Notes: a model not told the origin generated them from the sequence alone. Positions 26,514 to 38,546 are shown, counted from the stretch's first letter. The stretch is 64,000 nucleotides of DNA from Clostridiales bacterium (GCA_019419865.1 JAHZIG010000014.1:7684-71683); one strand, 5' to 3'. Numbers and translations are program-made.

Positions 26514-28874
26514 TTACCAGATCCTCGCCCTGTCTTCAGGAGCTACGTACATTCCGTCTCCGGGCTGTATATCGTAGACCTCGTAGAATTTATCGACGCT
26601 TTGCAAAACTCTGTCGGTGCGCACATTATTGGGGCTGTGAACGTCCATATATACAAGCGCCTGCGTATATTCTCTTGTAGCGACCGACAACCACAGAGTG
26701 GAATAACTCTCGTACATGGCTTTAAAGTCAAAATCCTCGTGCTTCGAGCCGATCTCGGTTATACAGGACATAGCGCCTAAGTCGGCGATATTTTCGGTCA
26801 GCGTCTGCTCCGAATCGATAACGATCCCGGGCGCCGATTCAAGGCCGTCGTAATATTCCACGACGTCTTGGCAAAGACTGTCGAAAGCCGCCGCATCTTC
26901 TTCGGTCCACCAATTGACCGCGTTGCCGTTCTCGTCGTACTGCGATCCCGAGCTGTCGAACGCGTGGGTTATCTCGTGGCCTACAACAAAGCCGATCGTG
27001 CCGAGCCGCTCTTCATACGACCCGTCGATATCGTATATCGGCTCCTGGAGAAACGCCACAGGGAAGTTGATCGAGTTGAAAGACGGCATATAAAACGCGT
27101 TTACCGTCTGCGGCGTGGTTATCCATTGGGTTCTATCGATCTCGGTTCCTGCAAGCTCCGTCATATAATCCTTGTTCGCCTTAGATATCTCGATCATATT
27201 CTGATAGTAGCTTCCGCCGTCTTCCGCGCTTCTCAGATCCGCCGTTTCAAGAGTAAACTCGTAGTCGTCGTAATCCGGAGCGCCGACGTTTACTATCATT
27301 GTATCTAATTTGAGCAAAGCCTTTTCCTTCGTTGTATCGCTCATCCAGTCAAGTTCGCTTATCCTTTCTCTGTACACCTCTATAACGTCGTCGATCATAC
27401 CGGTAACGTCTTCTACGATCTCATCCGTGCAATATCTTTCCGCATAGGCCTGACCTACGTAATCTGCCAAAACGTTCGATACCGTGCTTGAAGCGACGTC
27501 TTCAAGAGACGTCGTTCCGGTAGTTCCCATCATCTCCTGCTGATAGGTATTTCCGGCGTCTATAAACTCCTCTCCAAACATCGACGCGCAGCTTCCTATC
27601 AATGAGATCTTAATGTAATTTTTAACGCTCTCTATATTATCGTCGCTGAGCAACGACGCGACCTCTTCCATCTGACCGACGTCGCTTACGAGAATCTCGT
27701 CCTGATCGATAAGTCCGGCCGCCTCATAGAGCGCGTCCAGATCGCAGGACGGGAACAGAGCCTTAAGCTCTTCCAACGTATAAATATTATAAGTATTCTC
27801 TATATCGTACTGCTCCGCTACAGTCAAAGACGCGTCGGATATCCGCTTCTCAAACTCGAAGTACTCGTTTGCGTCCGCCTCGGCTTCCGCCTGATCTTCT
27901 CCGCAAAGCGTAAGTAAAGCCGTTATATATTTCAAGTAAGCCGCTTTCTGATATTCCACTTCGCCGTCGTATACCTGTTGGTTCAAAGACGGAGACGCCA
28001 CGGAGAAAGAGCTCATATACGAGCTGCTGTCCATGGGATCGATCGTCGGCGAAAACGAAATAAGCGTCGTGATCGCAGAGCCGGAATCCTCTAATATAGA
28101 TATTTCATTTAGATCGGATATCGACTCAGCCGCGTCGACGGCTTCCAGATCGTCCCTGATCGGTTCGTATCCGGCGGCGTTCCTCGCGTCCATATCCATT
28201 ATATTATCGTATAAAATCTTTATCTTCTCCTGCGGCGAACCGCTCTCAGGCGTACCTTCCGCCGCCTCGGTTATTATTTCCTTTACCTGCTCCGAAGTGT
28301 TCTCGACCGCCTGAGCTATCGTTCCGTTTTCCGCCATTCCGTCCTCGATCTGGAGAGAGTCGAGTTCGGCTTTGTTGACCGAGCTGTAGAAGCTGTCCTT
28401 GGGATTTGAGCCGTATAGCGTGAACACGCGGTTTATGAACGTCTGCATTTCCTCGGTCGTGACGTTTCTGTCCGGAGAAAACGTTCCCTCGCCGGTACCG
28501 GCTACAATACCCGCGTCGAACACAGGATCAAGCTCAGCCTCCGCCCACTCGGGAATATCGGTAAAGTTTTCTCTGGGTATCGCAAGACGCAGATTATTTC
28601 CGGTCAGCTCCGGAAAATCGCCGAAAGCTCGGCCAAGCATGATAAGCGCCTCGGCTCTGGTGACGGGATCGTCTTCCCTTAAACCGTTCTCGTCGCCGTG
28701 CATTATATCGCTTTCCAGAACGTTCGGATTATAGTCGTCGACCGCCGTCATAAGCGCTTGTAGGACCTCGCCTCTCGTGGCGTAACCGTCGTCGGCCAAT
28801 ACGGCTACAGACGGCAGAGAACATACCGCCACCAACGCCGAAACCGACGCGCAAATAAATCTCTTCAACCTCAT
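26514..28874 (-). CDS. Secreted M13 (neprilysin/PepO) metallopeptidase with SLH domains
   Basis: The 786-residue protein has a signal peptide (residues 1-27, SALVAVCSLPSVAVLADD) and two S-layer homology-like repeats (about 30-75 and 100-150, TRGEVLQALMTAV and FTDIPEWAEAELDPVFDAGIVAGTGEGTFSPDRNVTTEEMQ). The M13 peptidase follows. The zinc site HEITHAF lies near residue 630 with the third ligand in ENIADLGA, and NAFYMPSFNSINFP is the usual substrate-binding block. The SLH part should tie it to the cell wall, which is uncommon for PepO-type enzymes. It stands alone with its own terminator between purC and groEL. Confidence 0.92.
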   Translation of the reverse strand: MRLKRFICASVSALVAVCSLPSVAVLADDGYATRGEVLQALMTAVDDYNPNVLESDIMHGDENGLREDDPVTRAEALIMLGRAFGDFPELTGNNLRLAIPRENFTDIPEWAEAELDPVFDAGIVAGTGEGTFSPDRNVTTEEMQTFINRVFTLYGSNPKDSFYSSVNKAELDSLQIEDGMAENGTIAQAVENTSEQVKEIITEAAEGTPESGSPQEKIKILYDNIMDMDARNAAGYEPIRDDLEAVDAAESISDLNEISILEDSGSAITTLISFSPTIDPMDSSSYMSSFSVASPSLNQQVYDGEVEYQKAAYLKYITALLTLCGEDQAEAEADANEYFEFEKRISDASLTVAEQYDIENTYNIYTLEELKALFPSCDLDALYEAAGLIDQDEILVSDVGQMEEVASLLSDDNIESVKNYIKISLIGSCASMFGEEFIDAGNTYQQEMMGTTGTTSLEDVASSTVSNVLADYVGQAYAERYCTDEIVEDVTGMIDDVIEVYRERISELDWMSDTTKEKALLKLDTMIVNVGAPDYDDYEFTLETADLRSAEDGGSYYQNMIEISKANKDYMTELAGTEIDRTQWITTPQTVNAFYMPSFNSINFPVAFLQEPIYDIDGSYEERLGTIGFVVGHEITHAFDSSGSQYDENGNAVNWWTEEDAAAFDSLCQDVVEYYDGLESAPGIVIDSEQTLTENIADLGAMSCITEIGSKHEDFDFKAMYESYSTLWLSVATREYTQALVYMDVHSPNNVRTDRVLQSVDKFYEVYDIQPGDGMYVAPEDRARIW

Positions 28875-29006
28875 TGATTTACCTCCTTATATCAAAAAAA
28901 GTTTGATTTATTATATCATTTTATCCCGCGCAGGTCAACGTATATATGCAATGTTAGGAATATTCTTTTTCTTTCGACATATTATTGCTCGCAGTTGCCG
29001 AACAAA

Positions 29007-29040
29007 GCAAAACCGCAGACCCTAAACCTGAGTCTGCGGT
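29007..29040 (-). terminator. groEL terminator
   Basis: Perfect ACCGCAGAC/GTCTGCGGT stem with TTTTGC after it on the minus strand, about 40 bases beyond the groEL stop. Confidence 0.85.
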
Positions 29041-29078
29041 CAAATATCAAATTATAAATCAAACGGAGAACTAATCTA

Positions 29079-30743
<1,665 letters not shown>

Positions 30744-30787
30744 TTACAATCAAATTTATTTAAATTCCGTATCCGTAAGCCGAACTA

Positions 30788-31093
<306 letters not shown>

Positions 31094-31111
31094 TTAACGA
31101 GTTCAGTTTTA

Positions 31112-31138
31112 TTAGCGCTCATACCTTTTGAGCGCTAA
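31112..31138. promoter_or_regulatory. CIRCE operator (HrcA site)
   Basis: TTAGCGCTC-N9-GAGCGCTAA lies 40 bases before the groES start. It differs from the classic TTAGCACTC half-site by a symmetrical A-to-G change, so the palindrome is perfect. A TATAAA-like -10 lies just upstream on the minus strand. Confidence 0.92.
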
Positions 31139-31329
31139 CGATTTTATAATACTAAATTAAAACGCTAAAATCAAACATGATTATATCCGATTAGGATCGA
31201 TTATATACCTATTTTTACCATTTTCTTTGATTTTTATTAAATCTCTTGTAATTACTTATATTTAGCCGTTTTACCAATAATATAATTATGCGCGAGAACT
31301 CGGCTTAATAATCCTCAAAAACGTTTTAC

Positions 31330-31388
31330 AAAAAATAAGTTACTCCTATTCGGACGGTTCTCAAGCCGCCGCATAATAAAAGTAACTT
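31330..31388 (-). terminator. Terminator after ispF
   Basis: AAGTTACT (31337-31344) pairs with AGTAACTT (31381-31388); on the minus strand the stem is followed by ATTTTTTG. The loop of about 36 bases contains a smaller GCGGC/GCCG fold. Confidence 0.6.
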
Positions 31389-31400
31389 TTGTATTCGCGT

Positions 31401-31871
31401 TTATTCTTCAAGAAGGCAGACCGCGTATGAAGAGATCCCCTCGCGGCGGCCTTCGAAGCCGAGCTTTTCGGTCGTTGTGGCCTTTACGTTCACGCGGCCT
31501 ATATCTATTTTTAAACGCTCGGATATATTCTTTCGCATTTGTTCGATATACGGCGCCAGTTTCGGGCTTTGCGCCGCGACCACCGCGTCGATATTTCCGA
31601 CCCTATACCCCGCCTCGGCGAGCATATCCCTCGTATGAGCGAGCAGCTCGAGGCTGTCCGCGCCGCGGTACTTCTCGTCGGTATCCGGGAAATGCTTTCC
31701 TATATCTCCGAGCGCGGCGGCTCCGAGGAGCGCGTCCATGACCGCGTGCACGAGCGCGTCGGCGTCCGAATGGCCGAGCAGTCCGTATTCGTATTCTATC
31801 TTCACGCCGCCCAATATCAAATCTCTGTCCTCTACCAGTTTATGTACGTCGTAACCAAAACCTATTCGCAT
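31401..31871 (-). CDS. ispF: 2-C-methyl-D-erythritol 2,4-cyclodiphosphate synthase
   Basis: The 156-residue enzyme of the non-mevalonate isoprenoid pathway has the metal-binding [21 protein letters not shown] with [20 protein letters not shown] and the closing [25 protein letters not shown]. It overlaps the end of ispD by about ten bases, so the two are translated in tandem. Confidence 0.97.
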   Translation of the reverse strand: MRIGFGYDVHKLVEDRDLILGGVKIEYEYGLLGHSDADALVHAVMDALLGAAALGDIGKHFPDTDEKYRGADSLELLAHTRDMLAEAGYRVGNIDAVVAAQSPKLAPYIEQMRKNISERLKIDIGRVNVKATTTEKLGFEGRREGISSYAVCLLEE

Positions 31872-32536
31872 AAATACGCCTCCGCTAATTTAATATCCTC
31901 AGGCGTGGTTATCTTGATATTTCTGTAATCGCCTGTTATGACCTTTACCTTTATCCCGTCCGCCTCGGCGAGAGCGCAGTCGTCCGTGACGTCTATATTG
32001 TCGCGCCGAGCCTTAGCGTGCAGTCTTTTTATATCCGCCGCCCTGAACGCCTGAGGCGTCTGTATCGCAATCAGTTTATCTCTGTCGGGCGTACTGACTA
32101 TAATATTATCCGGATCGACCACCTTTATTGTGTCCTTAACTCTGACCCCGCACGCCGCGGCGCGGTTATCCCCCAGCGCTTCTATGATCTTTGAAATCGT
32201 CTCGCCGCTGATAAGCGGACGCGCTCCGTCGTGGATAAGGACGATATCGTCGTCGCCGACCAACTCAAGCCCGCAGGCTACCGACTCCCTCCGGCAGTCT
32301 CCGCCCGGAACCACGTCCAAAACTTTTTTTATCCCATATTCTTCAATAAGCGACTTAAAAACGTCTATATCCTCCGATCTTGCGACCGTTATTATATTGT
32401 CGATATACGCGTTGTTCTCGAACGCTAAAAGAGTCCTTACGATAACCGGGACCCCTTTTAACTCGACCAACTGTTTATTCTTGTCGCTCTTCATCCTCGA
32501 ACCGCTCCCGGCGGCGACTATCAACGCTGTGTTCAT
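31862..32536 (-). CDS. ispD: 2-C-methyl-D-erythritol 4-phosphate cytidylyltransferase
   Basis: The 224-residue enzyme carries the nucleotide-binding [19 protein letters not shown], the [11 protein letters not shown] block and the [14 protein letters not shown] region of IspD. I place the start at 32536 because GGGAGAAAAGAT precedes it; the frame extends 16 residues upstream without support. It precedes ispF in the same pathway and strand. Confidence 0.96.
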   Translation of the reverse strand: MNTALIVAAGSGSRMKSDKNKQLVELKGVPVIVRTLLAFENNAYIDNIITVARSEDIDVFKSLIEEYGIKKVLDVVPGGDCRRESVACGLELVGDDDIVLIHDGARPLISGETISKIIEALGDNRAAACGVRVKDTIKVVDPDNIIVSTPDRDKLIAIQTPQAFRAADIKRLHAKARRDNIDVTDDCALAEADGIKVKVITGDYRNIKITTPEDIKLAEAYLCE

Positions 32537-32681
32537 ATCTTTTCTCCCGTAATAAAAAATAAGGGACGATCGCAACTCGCCCATTCAAATCAAACATGTC
32601 CAAAAGCAAAGAATTTTAAATAAAATTCCCGCTAATGAACCATATTTTTTGTCCGTAAATTATTTCAGATAAAATTTATCT

Positions 32682-33152
32682 TTAACTTATGTCGAGAAGC
32701 CGCTCGATATCTTCATAAGAAGAATTCTTCGAAAGAACCAACTCCGATATAAGTATGTTCTTGGCGTTATTGTACATCTTCCTCTCCGCGTTAGAGAGAC
32801 TCTTCTTCTTATCGCGTAGGAGGAGGCTTTTAGCCACAAACGCCACGTCCGAAAGTTTACCGTCTTTAAGCCTGCTTATATTATCCTTATAACGCTTATT
32901 CCAATTGTTGTCTCCTTCGTTGCTGCAATTTTTGAAACCGGAAATAACCTTGTCGGCTTCGTCCGGAGTCACAATATATCTGATCCCGATCTCGTCAACG
33001 TTGGATATGGGAAGCATGACCTTGATGTTTCCAACGGTAAGCTTTAATATAAAATACTTATGTTCCTGACCTAATATCCGTTTATTTTCGACCCCCTCGA
33101 TTATGCCTGCCCCGTGCATTGGGTAGGCGACTTTGTCACCTATTTCAAACAT
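32682..33152 (-). CDS. CarD family transcriptional regulator
   Basis: The 156-residue protein begins MFEIGDKVAYPMHGAGIIEGVENK, the RNA-polymerase-interacting domain of CarD/CdnL/TRCF type, followed by a helical DNA-binding part (SLSNAERKMYNNAKNILISEL). CarD proteins bind the polymerase beta subunit and adjust open-complex stability. The start at 33152 is nine bases after AAGGAG; the in-frame ATG at 33158 is too close to it. It sits between radA and ispD, a common order in Clostridia. Confidence 0.9.
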   Translation of the reverse strand: MFEIGDKVAYPMHGAGIIEGVENKRILGQEHKYFILKLTVGNIKVMLPISNVDEIGIRYIVTPDEADKVISGFKNCSNEGDNNWNKRYKDNISRLKDGKLSDVAFVAKSLLLRDKKKSLSNAERKMYNNAKNILISELVLSKNSSYEDIERLLDIS

Positions 33153-33369
33153 TTTCATTATCTCCTTCTTTATACGCGGAGTAGCGCCGGGCTTAAAGCC
33201 CCTCGGCTCCGTCGTACAATTTAACGTCCGTAAGCGTCCGCAAACCGGCGCTAAAAACAAACCTCGAAAATTAAACCGCCGTGGCTTGCGCGCTGCAACT
33301 TACGCCGGCGCGCCATTTTGAGCCGTCCGTCTTCCTCGGTCGGTTTTAAACGCTAGTTTTGAGAAACGC

Positions 33370-34752
33370 TTATAAAACGTCGTTTAATATTTGTAGGATA
33401 TTGAAGTACGGGCAAACTTCAATATTATTAAATTTGCTTAGGTTTTTACTGTTGGACGCCGGGATTATGCATTTGGTAAAGCCGAGCTTTTCCGCCTCGC
33501 GTATTCTGTTCTCCACAAAATTACAAGAGCGAAGCTCTCCGGTAAGACCGACCTCGCCTATAGCGACTATTCCCTCGTCGATCGCGGAATTTCTGTAGGC
33601 GGACGCTATCGCGAGTATTATGCCTACGTCGAGCGCCGGCTCTGTTATCTTTATCCCGCCGACCGCGTTTACATATGTATCGTAGGTCGATATGCGCAGT
33701 CCCGCGCGTTTTTCAAGTACCGCGAGCAACATTATCGTACGGCTCAAATCGAGGCCGCTCGTCATCCGCCGCGGATTTCCAAAAACGGTCGGCGTCGCGA
33801 GCGCCTGTATCTCGGCTAGCATCGGACGGCTTCCTTCCATAGCGCATACTATACAGGATCCCGGAGTGTTCTTCGGGCGTCCGGACAGCATCGCCATCGA
33901 CGGATTCTTTATTTCCTGAAGTCCCGAGCCGGTCATCTCAAACACGCCTATTTCGTTCGTCGAGCCGAACCTATTTTTAACCGAGCGTATGATCCTGTAC
34001 GAGCGGTGCTGTTCTCCCTCGAAGTAGAGCACGCAGTCGACCATATGCTCCAAGATCTTAGGCCCCGCTATCGAGCCTTCCTTTGTAACGTGTCCTACGA
34101 GGAAGATCGGTATAGAGCTTTCTTTTGCGATCCGCATAAGCGTTACCGTTATGTCTCTGATCTGCGAGACCGAACCGGGAGCCGAATCTATGTTGGGATT
34201 ATACACCGTCTGGACCGAATCGACTATCAGCACATCCGGCTTCTCGCGGCTCAGACATTCCAATATATCAGCCATATTCGTGCTTGAAAACACCTTTAAT
34301 TTATCGGTGGTAACGCCAAGCCTGTCCGCTCTGAGCTTTATCTGCCGCTGCGACTCCTCGCCGGATACATATAGTATTTCCGAACTCTTCCCCAAACATT
34401 CGCACATCTGGAGCAAAATAGTGGATTTTCCTATACCCGGATCGCCGCCGAGCAGTATCAGCGAACCCGGCACGATCCCGCCGCCGAGTACTCTGTCGAA
34501 CTCCTCTATTCCTGTCTTGATCCTCTCCTCGTCGTTTGAAGACAATTCCGAAAGCCGTTTCGGCTTAGCCAGACTCCCCGTCGCCGTCGCATACGAAGAC
34601 GAAGACGAAGACGAGGACGATGACGACTTCGGCATAATAGTCTTTGTTTCCTCGACGACGCTGTTCCAAGCGCCGCAGGCGGTGCATCTTCCCATCCACT
34701 TGGGAAATTCGTTCCCGCACTCGGTACATACGAACACTTTTTTCGTTTTCAT
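33370..34752 (-). CDS. radA: DNA repair protein RadA
   Basis: The 460-residue protein has an N-terminal zinc finger (CTECGNEFPKWMGRCTAC, residues 9-26), a RecA-like ATPase with Walker A GGDPGIGKST and Walker B VLIVDSVQT, the diagnostic KNRFGSTNEIG motif and a C-terminal Lon-like domain. RadA is a helicase that extends recombination intermediates. Between finger and ATPase there is an uninterrupted run of about eleven serines (about residues 43-53), encoded by a simple TCG/TCT/TCC codon tract at 34594-34627, so its length may vary. Confidence 0.96.
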   Translation of the reverse strand: MKTKKVFVCTECGNEFPKWMGRCTACGAWNSVVEETKTIMPKSSSSSSSSSSSYATATGSLAKPKRLSELSSNDEERIKTGIEEFDRVLGGGIVPGSLILLGGDPGIGKSTILLQMCECLGKSSEILYVSGEESQRQIKLRADRLGVTTDKLKVFSSTNMADILECLSREKPDVLIVDSVQTVYNPNIDSAPGSVSQIRDITVTLMRIAKESSIPIFLVGHVTKEGSIAGPKILEHMVDCVLYFEGEQHRSYRIIRSVKNRFGSTNEIGVFEMTGSGLQEIKNPSMAMLSGRPKNTPGSCIVCAMEGSRPMLAEIQALATPTVFGNPRRMTSGLDLSRTIMLLAVLEKRAGLRISTYDTYVNAVGGIKITEPALDVGIILAIASAYRNSAIDEGIVAIGEVGLTGELRSCNFVENRIREAEKLGFTKCIIPASNSKNLSKFNNIEVCPYFNILQILNDVL

Positions 34753-35225
34753 TATATCTAAATTACTCCTTATAACCGTCTACAATATATTCGTCGTTTT
34801 TTCAAATAAGCCGTCCGACGGCCCATAGTATAATTTATGATCGAATCCTGTTATTCTAAAGAATCAAAATGATCCTAAGCTTTAAAATTACGAAGCGGAA
34901 TATTCGACCCCAAAAATATTTATTTACAAGAATCAAACGGCATAAATAAAAATTATTGCGTCTTTTGAATAATTCCACATATCCTGCTAATATATATTAT
35001 ATCAATACAAATTTCATTTGTCCATATTTTTTTGTTACAAAAGCTATAAAAATTATTTAAAATAGCCAAAAAGTTTATTCAATTCTAATGATTAATTCGA
35101 GAAAATTTATTATGCCGTTTATAAAATCGGGAGATAATATGTACCAAAATTCTATACGGCCAGCTTTTTATTTAAGACGGCTATATCTAATTGTTAGGCA
35201 AACGTCTATAATAAAATAAAATTAC
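34753..35225. other. AT-rich divergent intergenic region
   Basis: About 470 bases between radA and the glycosyltransferase are strongly AT-rich. I see no open frame with a ribosome site and no clear RNA structure. Confidence 0.5.
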
Positions 35226-35254
35226 TTGAAAAATTCTTTCAGATAGTATATAAT
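35226..35254 (+). promoter_or_regulatory. Promoter of the glycosyltransferase-glmS unit
   Basis: TTGAAA (35226-35231), 17 bases, TATAAT (35249-35254), followed 17 bases later by the ribosome site GAGGAG. Confidence 0.7.
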
Positions 35255-35281
35255 GAATAGAAATGTAGAGGAGTGAGGCTT

Positions 35282-36526
35282 TTGCAGGAATATTTAAAAG
35301 CGGCGATAGACGTCTTTGAGCTTTTACTCTTTTTCATAGGCGTATACTATACGCTCGTCGGGCTGTTCTCGTTTTTCGGGACTCCGGTTAAAAGAAGGCG
35401 CGAATACTCGGGCGGCGATCATAGCGAAAAAAAGAAGTTCGCGATAATCGTGCCGGCTCACAACGAGGAGAAGGCTCTGCCGGGTCTGCTGCGCTCGATC
35501 TATAGCTCCGAATATCCTAAGGAGCTGTACAGCGTATACGTAATAGCCGACAACTGCGGCGACGGAACCGCCGAAATCGCAAGAAAGCACGGCGCCTTTG
35601 TCGTTGAAAGATTCGACGGCTCGAGCCTTGGCAAGAATCACGCGCTGAGCTATGCGTTTGAATATTTGCAAAAAGAAAAAAACGATTACGACTGCTACGT
35701 CATAGTAGACGCAGATAATATGATCGACGTCAATTTCTTAGACGAGCTGAACGAGACGTTTCGCTCAGGAAGCGAGATCGTACAGGGATACGTGGACAGC
35801 AAAAACCCCTACGAGAATTGGCTTTCCGCGGCGTATTCCATGTGGTATTGGATAGAGAACAGGATCCGTCAAACGGCTTGTCATAACTTAGGGCTCGGCT
35901 GCAAGCTGAGCGGAACGGGCTTCGCCTTCAAAAAAGAAATTTTGGACGCCGTACCGTGGAACTGCGAAAGTCTTGCCGAGGATCTGGAATATACAGTCCT
36001 GCTCAACTTGAGCGGGATCAGAATAGATTACGCCAAATATGCGGTCGTATACGACGAAAAACCCGCGCGCTTCAAAAACTCCGTTATGCAGCGGCTGAGA
36101 TGGTGCAAGGGTATCGTAGACGTTCAGGGAAGATACGGATTTAAACTGTTGAAAAAACGAAAATTATGCGCTTGGCTGAACTTATACGCCGAATCGCTCA
36201 GTTTGATCTGTTACGCGTTTTTCCTGATAATCGGTCTGCTTGCGGCGATATCGAATATAAGCGGCGTAAACATCTCGTGCTGCGAGCTATGGACGAATCC
36301 TATAAGCGCGTTTACTCTGAACTTATATCTGTTCGGGAACTTGCTTATAGTAATATGCGGATTGATAATTGATAAAAAAATGAATAAATTGACGTTTGCA
36401 AATTTATTCGGCTTTATATTATATATATTGAGTTGGATACCGATTGGCATTATAGGCTTTTTTAGGCACAATAATAAAAATTGGTATCATACAAAGCACT
36501 CAGGTTCATTCTACGAACCGGATTAA
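35282..36526 (+). CDS. Membrane glycosyltransferase family 2
   Basis: The 414-residue protein has one N-terminal membrane helix (LLLFFIGVYYTLVGLFSFF), a GT2 catalytic domain and three to four C-terminal membrane helices. Catalytic motifs are AIIVPAHNEEKALPGLL, the VDADN metal motif, the acceptor-side Glu-Asp in SLAEDLEYT, and QRLRWCKGIVD (the QxxRW type). This layout fits processive or exported polysaccharide synthesis. The start is a TTG at 35282, eight bases after AGAGGAG; the GTG at 35273 lies in the ribosome site. glmS, which makes glucosamine-6-phosphate for amino-sugar precursors, follows after 17 bases. Confidence 0.88.
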   Translation: MQEYLKAAIDVFELLLFFIGVYYTLVGLFSFFGTPVKRRREYSGGDHSEKKKFAIIVPAHNEEKALPGLLRSIYSSEYPKELYSVYVIADNCGDGTAEIARKHGAFVVERFDGSSLGKNHALSYAFEYLQKEKNDYDCYVIVDADNMIDVNFLDELNETFRSGSEIVQGYVDSKNPYENWLSAAYSMWYWIENRIRQTACHNLGLGCKLSGTGFAFKKEILDAVPWNCESLAEDLEYTVLLNLSGIRIDYAKYAVVYDEKPARFKNSVMQRLRWCKGIVDVQGRYGFKLLKKRKLCAWLNLYAESLSLICYAFFLIIGLLAAISNISGVNISCCELWTNPISAFTLNLYLFGNLLIVICGLIIDKKMNKLTFANLFGFILYILSWIPIGIIGFFRHNNKNWYHTKHSGSFYEPD

Positions 36527-36543
36527 ATGGAGGTATACTGACT

Positions 36544-38370
36544 ATGTGTGGAATAGTAGGTTATGTTGGAAGCAAGCAAGCGGCGCCGATCCTGCTTGAA
36601 GGATTGTCTAAGCTTGAGTACAGAGGATACGACTCCGCCGGAGTCGCGGTCATGACCGGACACGGTATCGAGGTCAAAAAGGCTAAGGGCAGACTGTCCG
36701 TTTTAAACGAAATGCTCGACGGCGGACGCGCGATAGACGGAGTTATGGGAATAGGCCACACACGCTGGGCGACCCACGGCGAGCCGTCGGATACGAACGC
36801 ACATCCGCATTTAAGCAGATCCGGCCGTTTTGCGGTCGTACATAACGGTATAATCGAGAATTATCTTAAACTGAGAGAATACTTGACCAAAAAGGGCTTT
36901 GACTTTATATCCGAAACGGATACCGAGGTCATCGCGCATCTTGTTGAATATTATTACACCGGAGATATCGTCGATACGCTGATAAAGGTGATCAATAAAG
37001 TAGAGGGTTCTTACTCTCTCGGTATTTTATGCGCGGATAACCCCGAATCTTTCTACGCCGTTCGTAAGGAAAGCCCGCTCGTAGTCGGACTCGGCGAGGG
37101 CGAGAACTTTATCGCGTCGGATATCCCGGCGATACTCAAGCATACCAAAAATGTGTATTTCCTGGAAAACGACGAGATCGTTATGCTAAGCAAAGACGAC
37201 GTCAAGATCTTTAATACCGATAAGGAAGAGGTCGAGAAGGAAGTCTTCACAGTCGATTGGGACGTGTCGGCCGCCGAGAAGGGCGGGTACGAACATTTTA
37301 TGTTCAAAGAGATAATGGAACAGCCCAGAGCTATCGCCGATACGATAAATCCGAGGATAAAGGACGGCAAGATAGTTTTAGACGACATAACTCTTTCCGC
37401 TTCATACCTGAGAGATATGAAGAAGATATATATCGTCGCCTGCGGCAGCGCGTATCACGTCGGAGTCGTTGGCAAATATATCATAGAGGGAATGGTAAGG
37501 ATACCGGTAGAGGTATCGGTCGCTTCCGAATTTAGGTACTGCGATCCTATAGTAGACGAAAACACGCTCGTGATATTGATCTCCCAGTCCGGAGAGACCG
37601 CGGACACGATAGCCGCGATGCGCGAAGCGAAGAGACTTGGCGCGAGAACGTTCGCTATCGTAAACGCCGTAGGCAGCTCTATAGCGAGAGAAGCGGACGA
37701 CGTGCTCTACACTTGGGCGGGGCCGGAGATCGCGGTCGCTACCACAAAAGCGTACAGCACTCAGCTCACGGCGATCTATCTGCTTTCGCTGTACATGGCC
37801 GAACAACTGGGGCTTATCGAAAAAGAACAGATGGAAAAATACATACGCGTTCTTCAGCAGCTTCCCGACAATGTCAAAAAGATACTGGACAACGAAGGCG
37901 AGATACAATATATCGCCTCAAGATACTATAACAGCAAGAGCGTATTCTTCCTCGGAAGGACTTTAGACTACGCGGTCGCGCTCGAGGGCTCGCTAAAGCT
38001 CAAAGAGATCTCGTATATACACTCTGAGGCGTACGCGGCCGGAGAATTAAAGCACGGCACTATCGCGCTGATCGAAAAAGGAACCGTCGTCGTAGCGCTC
38101 TGCACCGTCAAGAAGTTGTTTGATAAGATGCTGAGCAACATCAAAGAGGTAAAAGCGAGGGGCGCGGTAGTCATAGCCGTAGCCGAAGAAGGGCATACCG
38201 AGATCGAGCAGGAAGCCGATTACGTGATATACGTGCCTAAGATCGACGAGCTGGCTATGCCGAGCGAGGTCGTTATTCCTCTTCAGCTATTCTCATATTA
38301 CGTAGCTTCGCTGAAAGGTCTCGATATCGATAAGCCGAGAAATCTCGCTAAATCCGTAACGGTTGAATAA
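36544..38370 (+). CDS. glmS: Glutamine-fructose-6-phosphate aminotransferase
   Basis: The 608-residue enzyme makes glucosamine-6-phosphate for cell-wall and surface polysaccharides. It has the N-terminal amidotransferase with catalytic Cys2 (MCGIVGYVGSKQAAPILLEGL), the GIGHTRWATHG block, two SIS sugar isomerase domains (ISQSGETADTIAAM near residue 350) and the C-terminal DKPRNLAKSVTVE. The start at 36544 follows GGAGG; an extension to 36481 would overlap the glycosyltransferase and hide Cys2. No glmS ribozyme is seen in the 17-base gap. Confidence 0.97.
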   Translation: MCGIVGYVGSKQAAPILLEGLSKLEYRGYDSAGVAVMTGHGIEVKKAKGRLSVLNEMLDGGRAIDGVMGIGHTRWATHGEPSDTNAHPHLSRSGRFAVVHNGIIENYLKLREYLTKKGFDFISETDTEVIAHLVEYYYTGDIVDTLIKVINKVEGSYSLGILCADNPESFYAVRKESPLVVGLGEGENFIASDIPAILKHTKNVYFLENDEIVMLSKDDVKIFNTDKEEVEKEVFTVDWDVSAAEKGGYEHFMFKEIMEQPRAIADTINPRIKDGKIVLDDITLSASYLRDMKKIYIVACGSAYHVGVVGKYIIEGMVRIPVEVSVASEFRYCDPIVDENTLVILISQSGETADTIAAMREAKRLGARTFAIVNAVGSSIAREADDVLYTWAGPEIAVATTKAYSTQLTAIYLLSLYMAEQLGLIEKEQMEKYIRVLQQLPDNVKKILDNEGEIQYIASRYYNSKSVFFLGRTLDYAVALEGSLKLKEISYIHSEAYAAGELKHGTIALIEKGTVVVALCTVKKLFDKMLSNIKEVKARGAVVIAVAEEGHTEIEQEADYVIYVPKIDELAMPSEVVIPLQLFSYYVASLKGLDIDKPRNLAKSVTVE

Positions 38371-38385
38371 TTCTTAACTTAACGC

Positions 38386-38417
38386 GCCGGTTTTCGTTAA
38401 ACGGAAACCGGCTTTTA
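38386..38417 (+). terminator. glmS terminator
   Basis: A 12-bp stem GCCGGTTTTCGT/ACGGAAACCGGC with a short TAA loop, followed by TTTTATT. Confidence 0.8.
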
Positions 38418-38517
38418 TTGTTTAGACCGCGGTATTTTTTATGAAGAAACAACAAATAATTCCAAAGACTCGTTATCGATACGGCAAATTTTCAGTAAAG
38501 TTTATTATTGAATATAC

Positions 38518-38546
38518 TTGACTGAATATAGAATTTCTGATAGAAT
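38518..38546 (+). promoter_or_regulatory. Promoter upstream of a small open frame
   Basis: TTGACT (38518-38523), exactly 17 bases, TAGAAT (38541-38546). It could serve the small frame at 38600, or the CorC-like gene with a leader of about 300 bases. Confidence 0.6.

Noticed and set aside
36527-36543. glmS ribozyme
   Set aside because: Only 17 bases separate the glycosyltransferase and glmS, which leaves no room for the ribozyme core.
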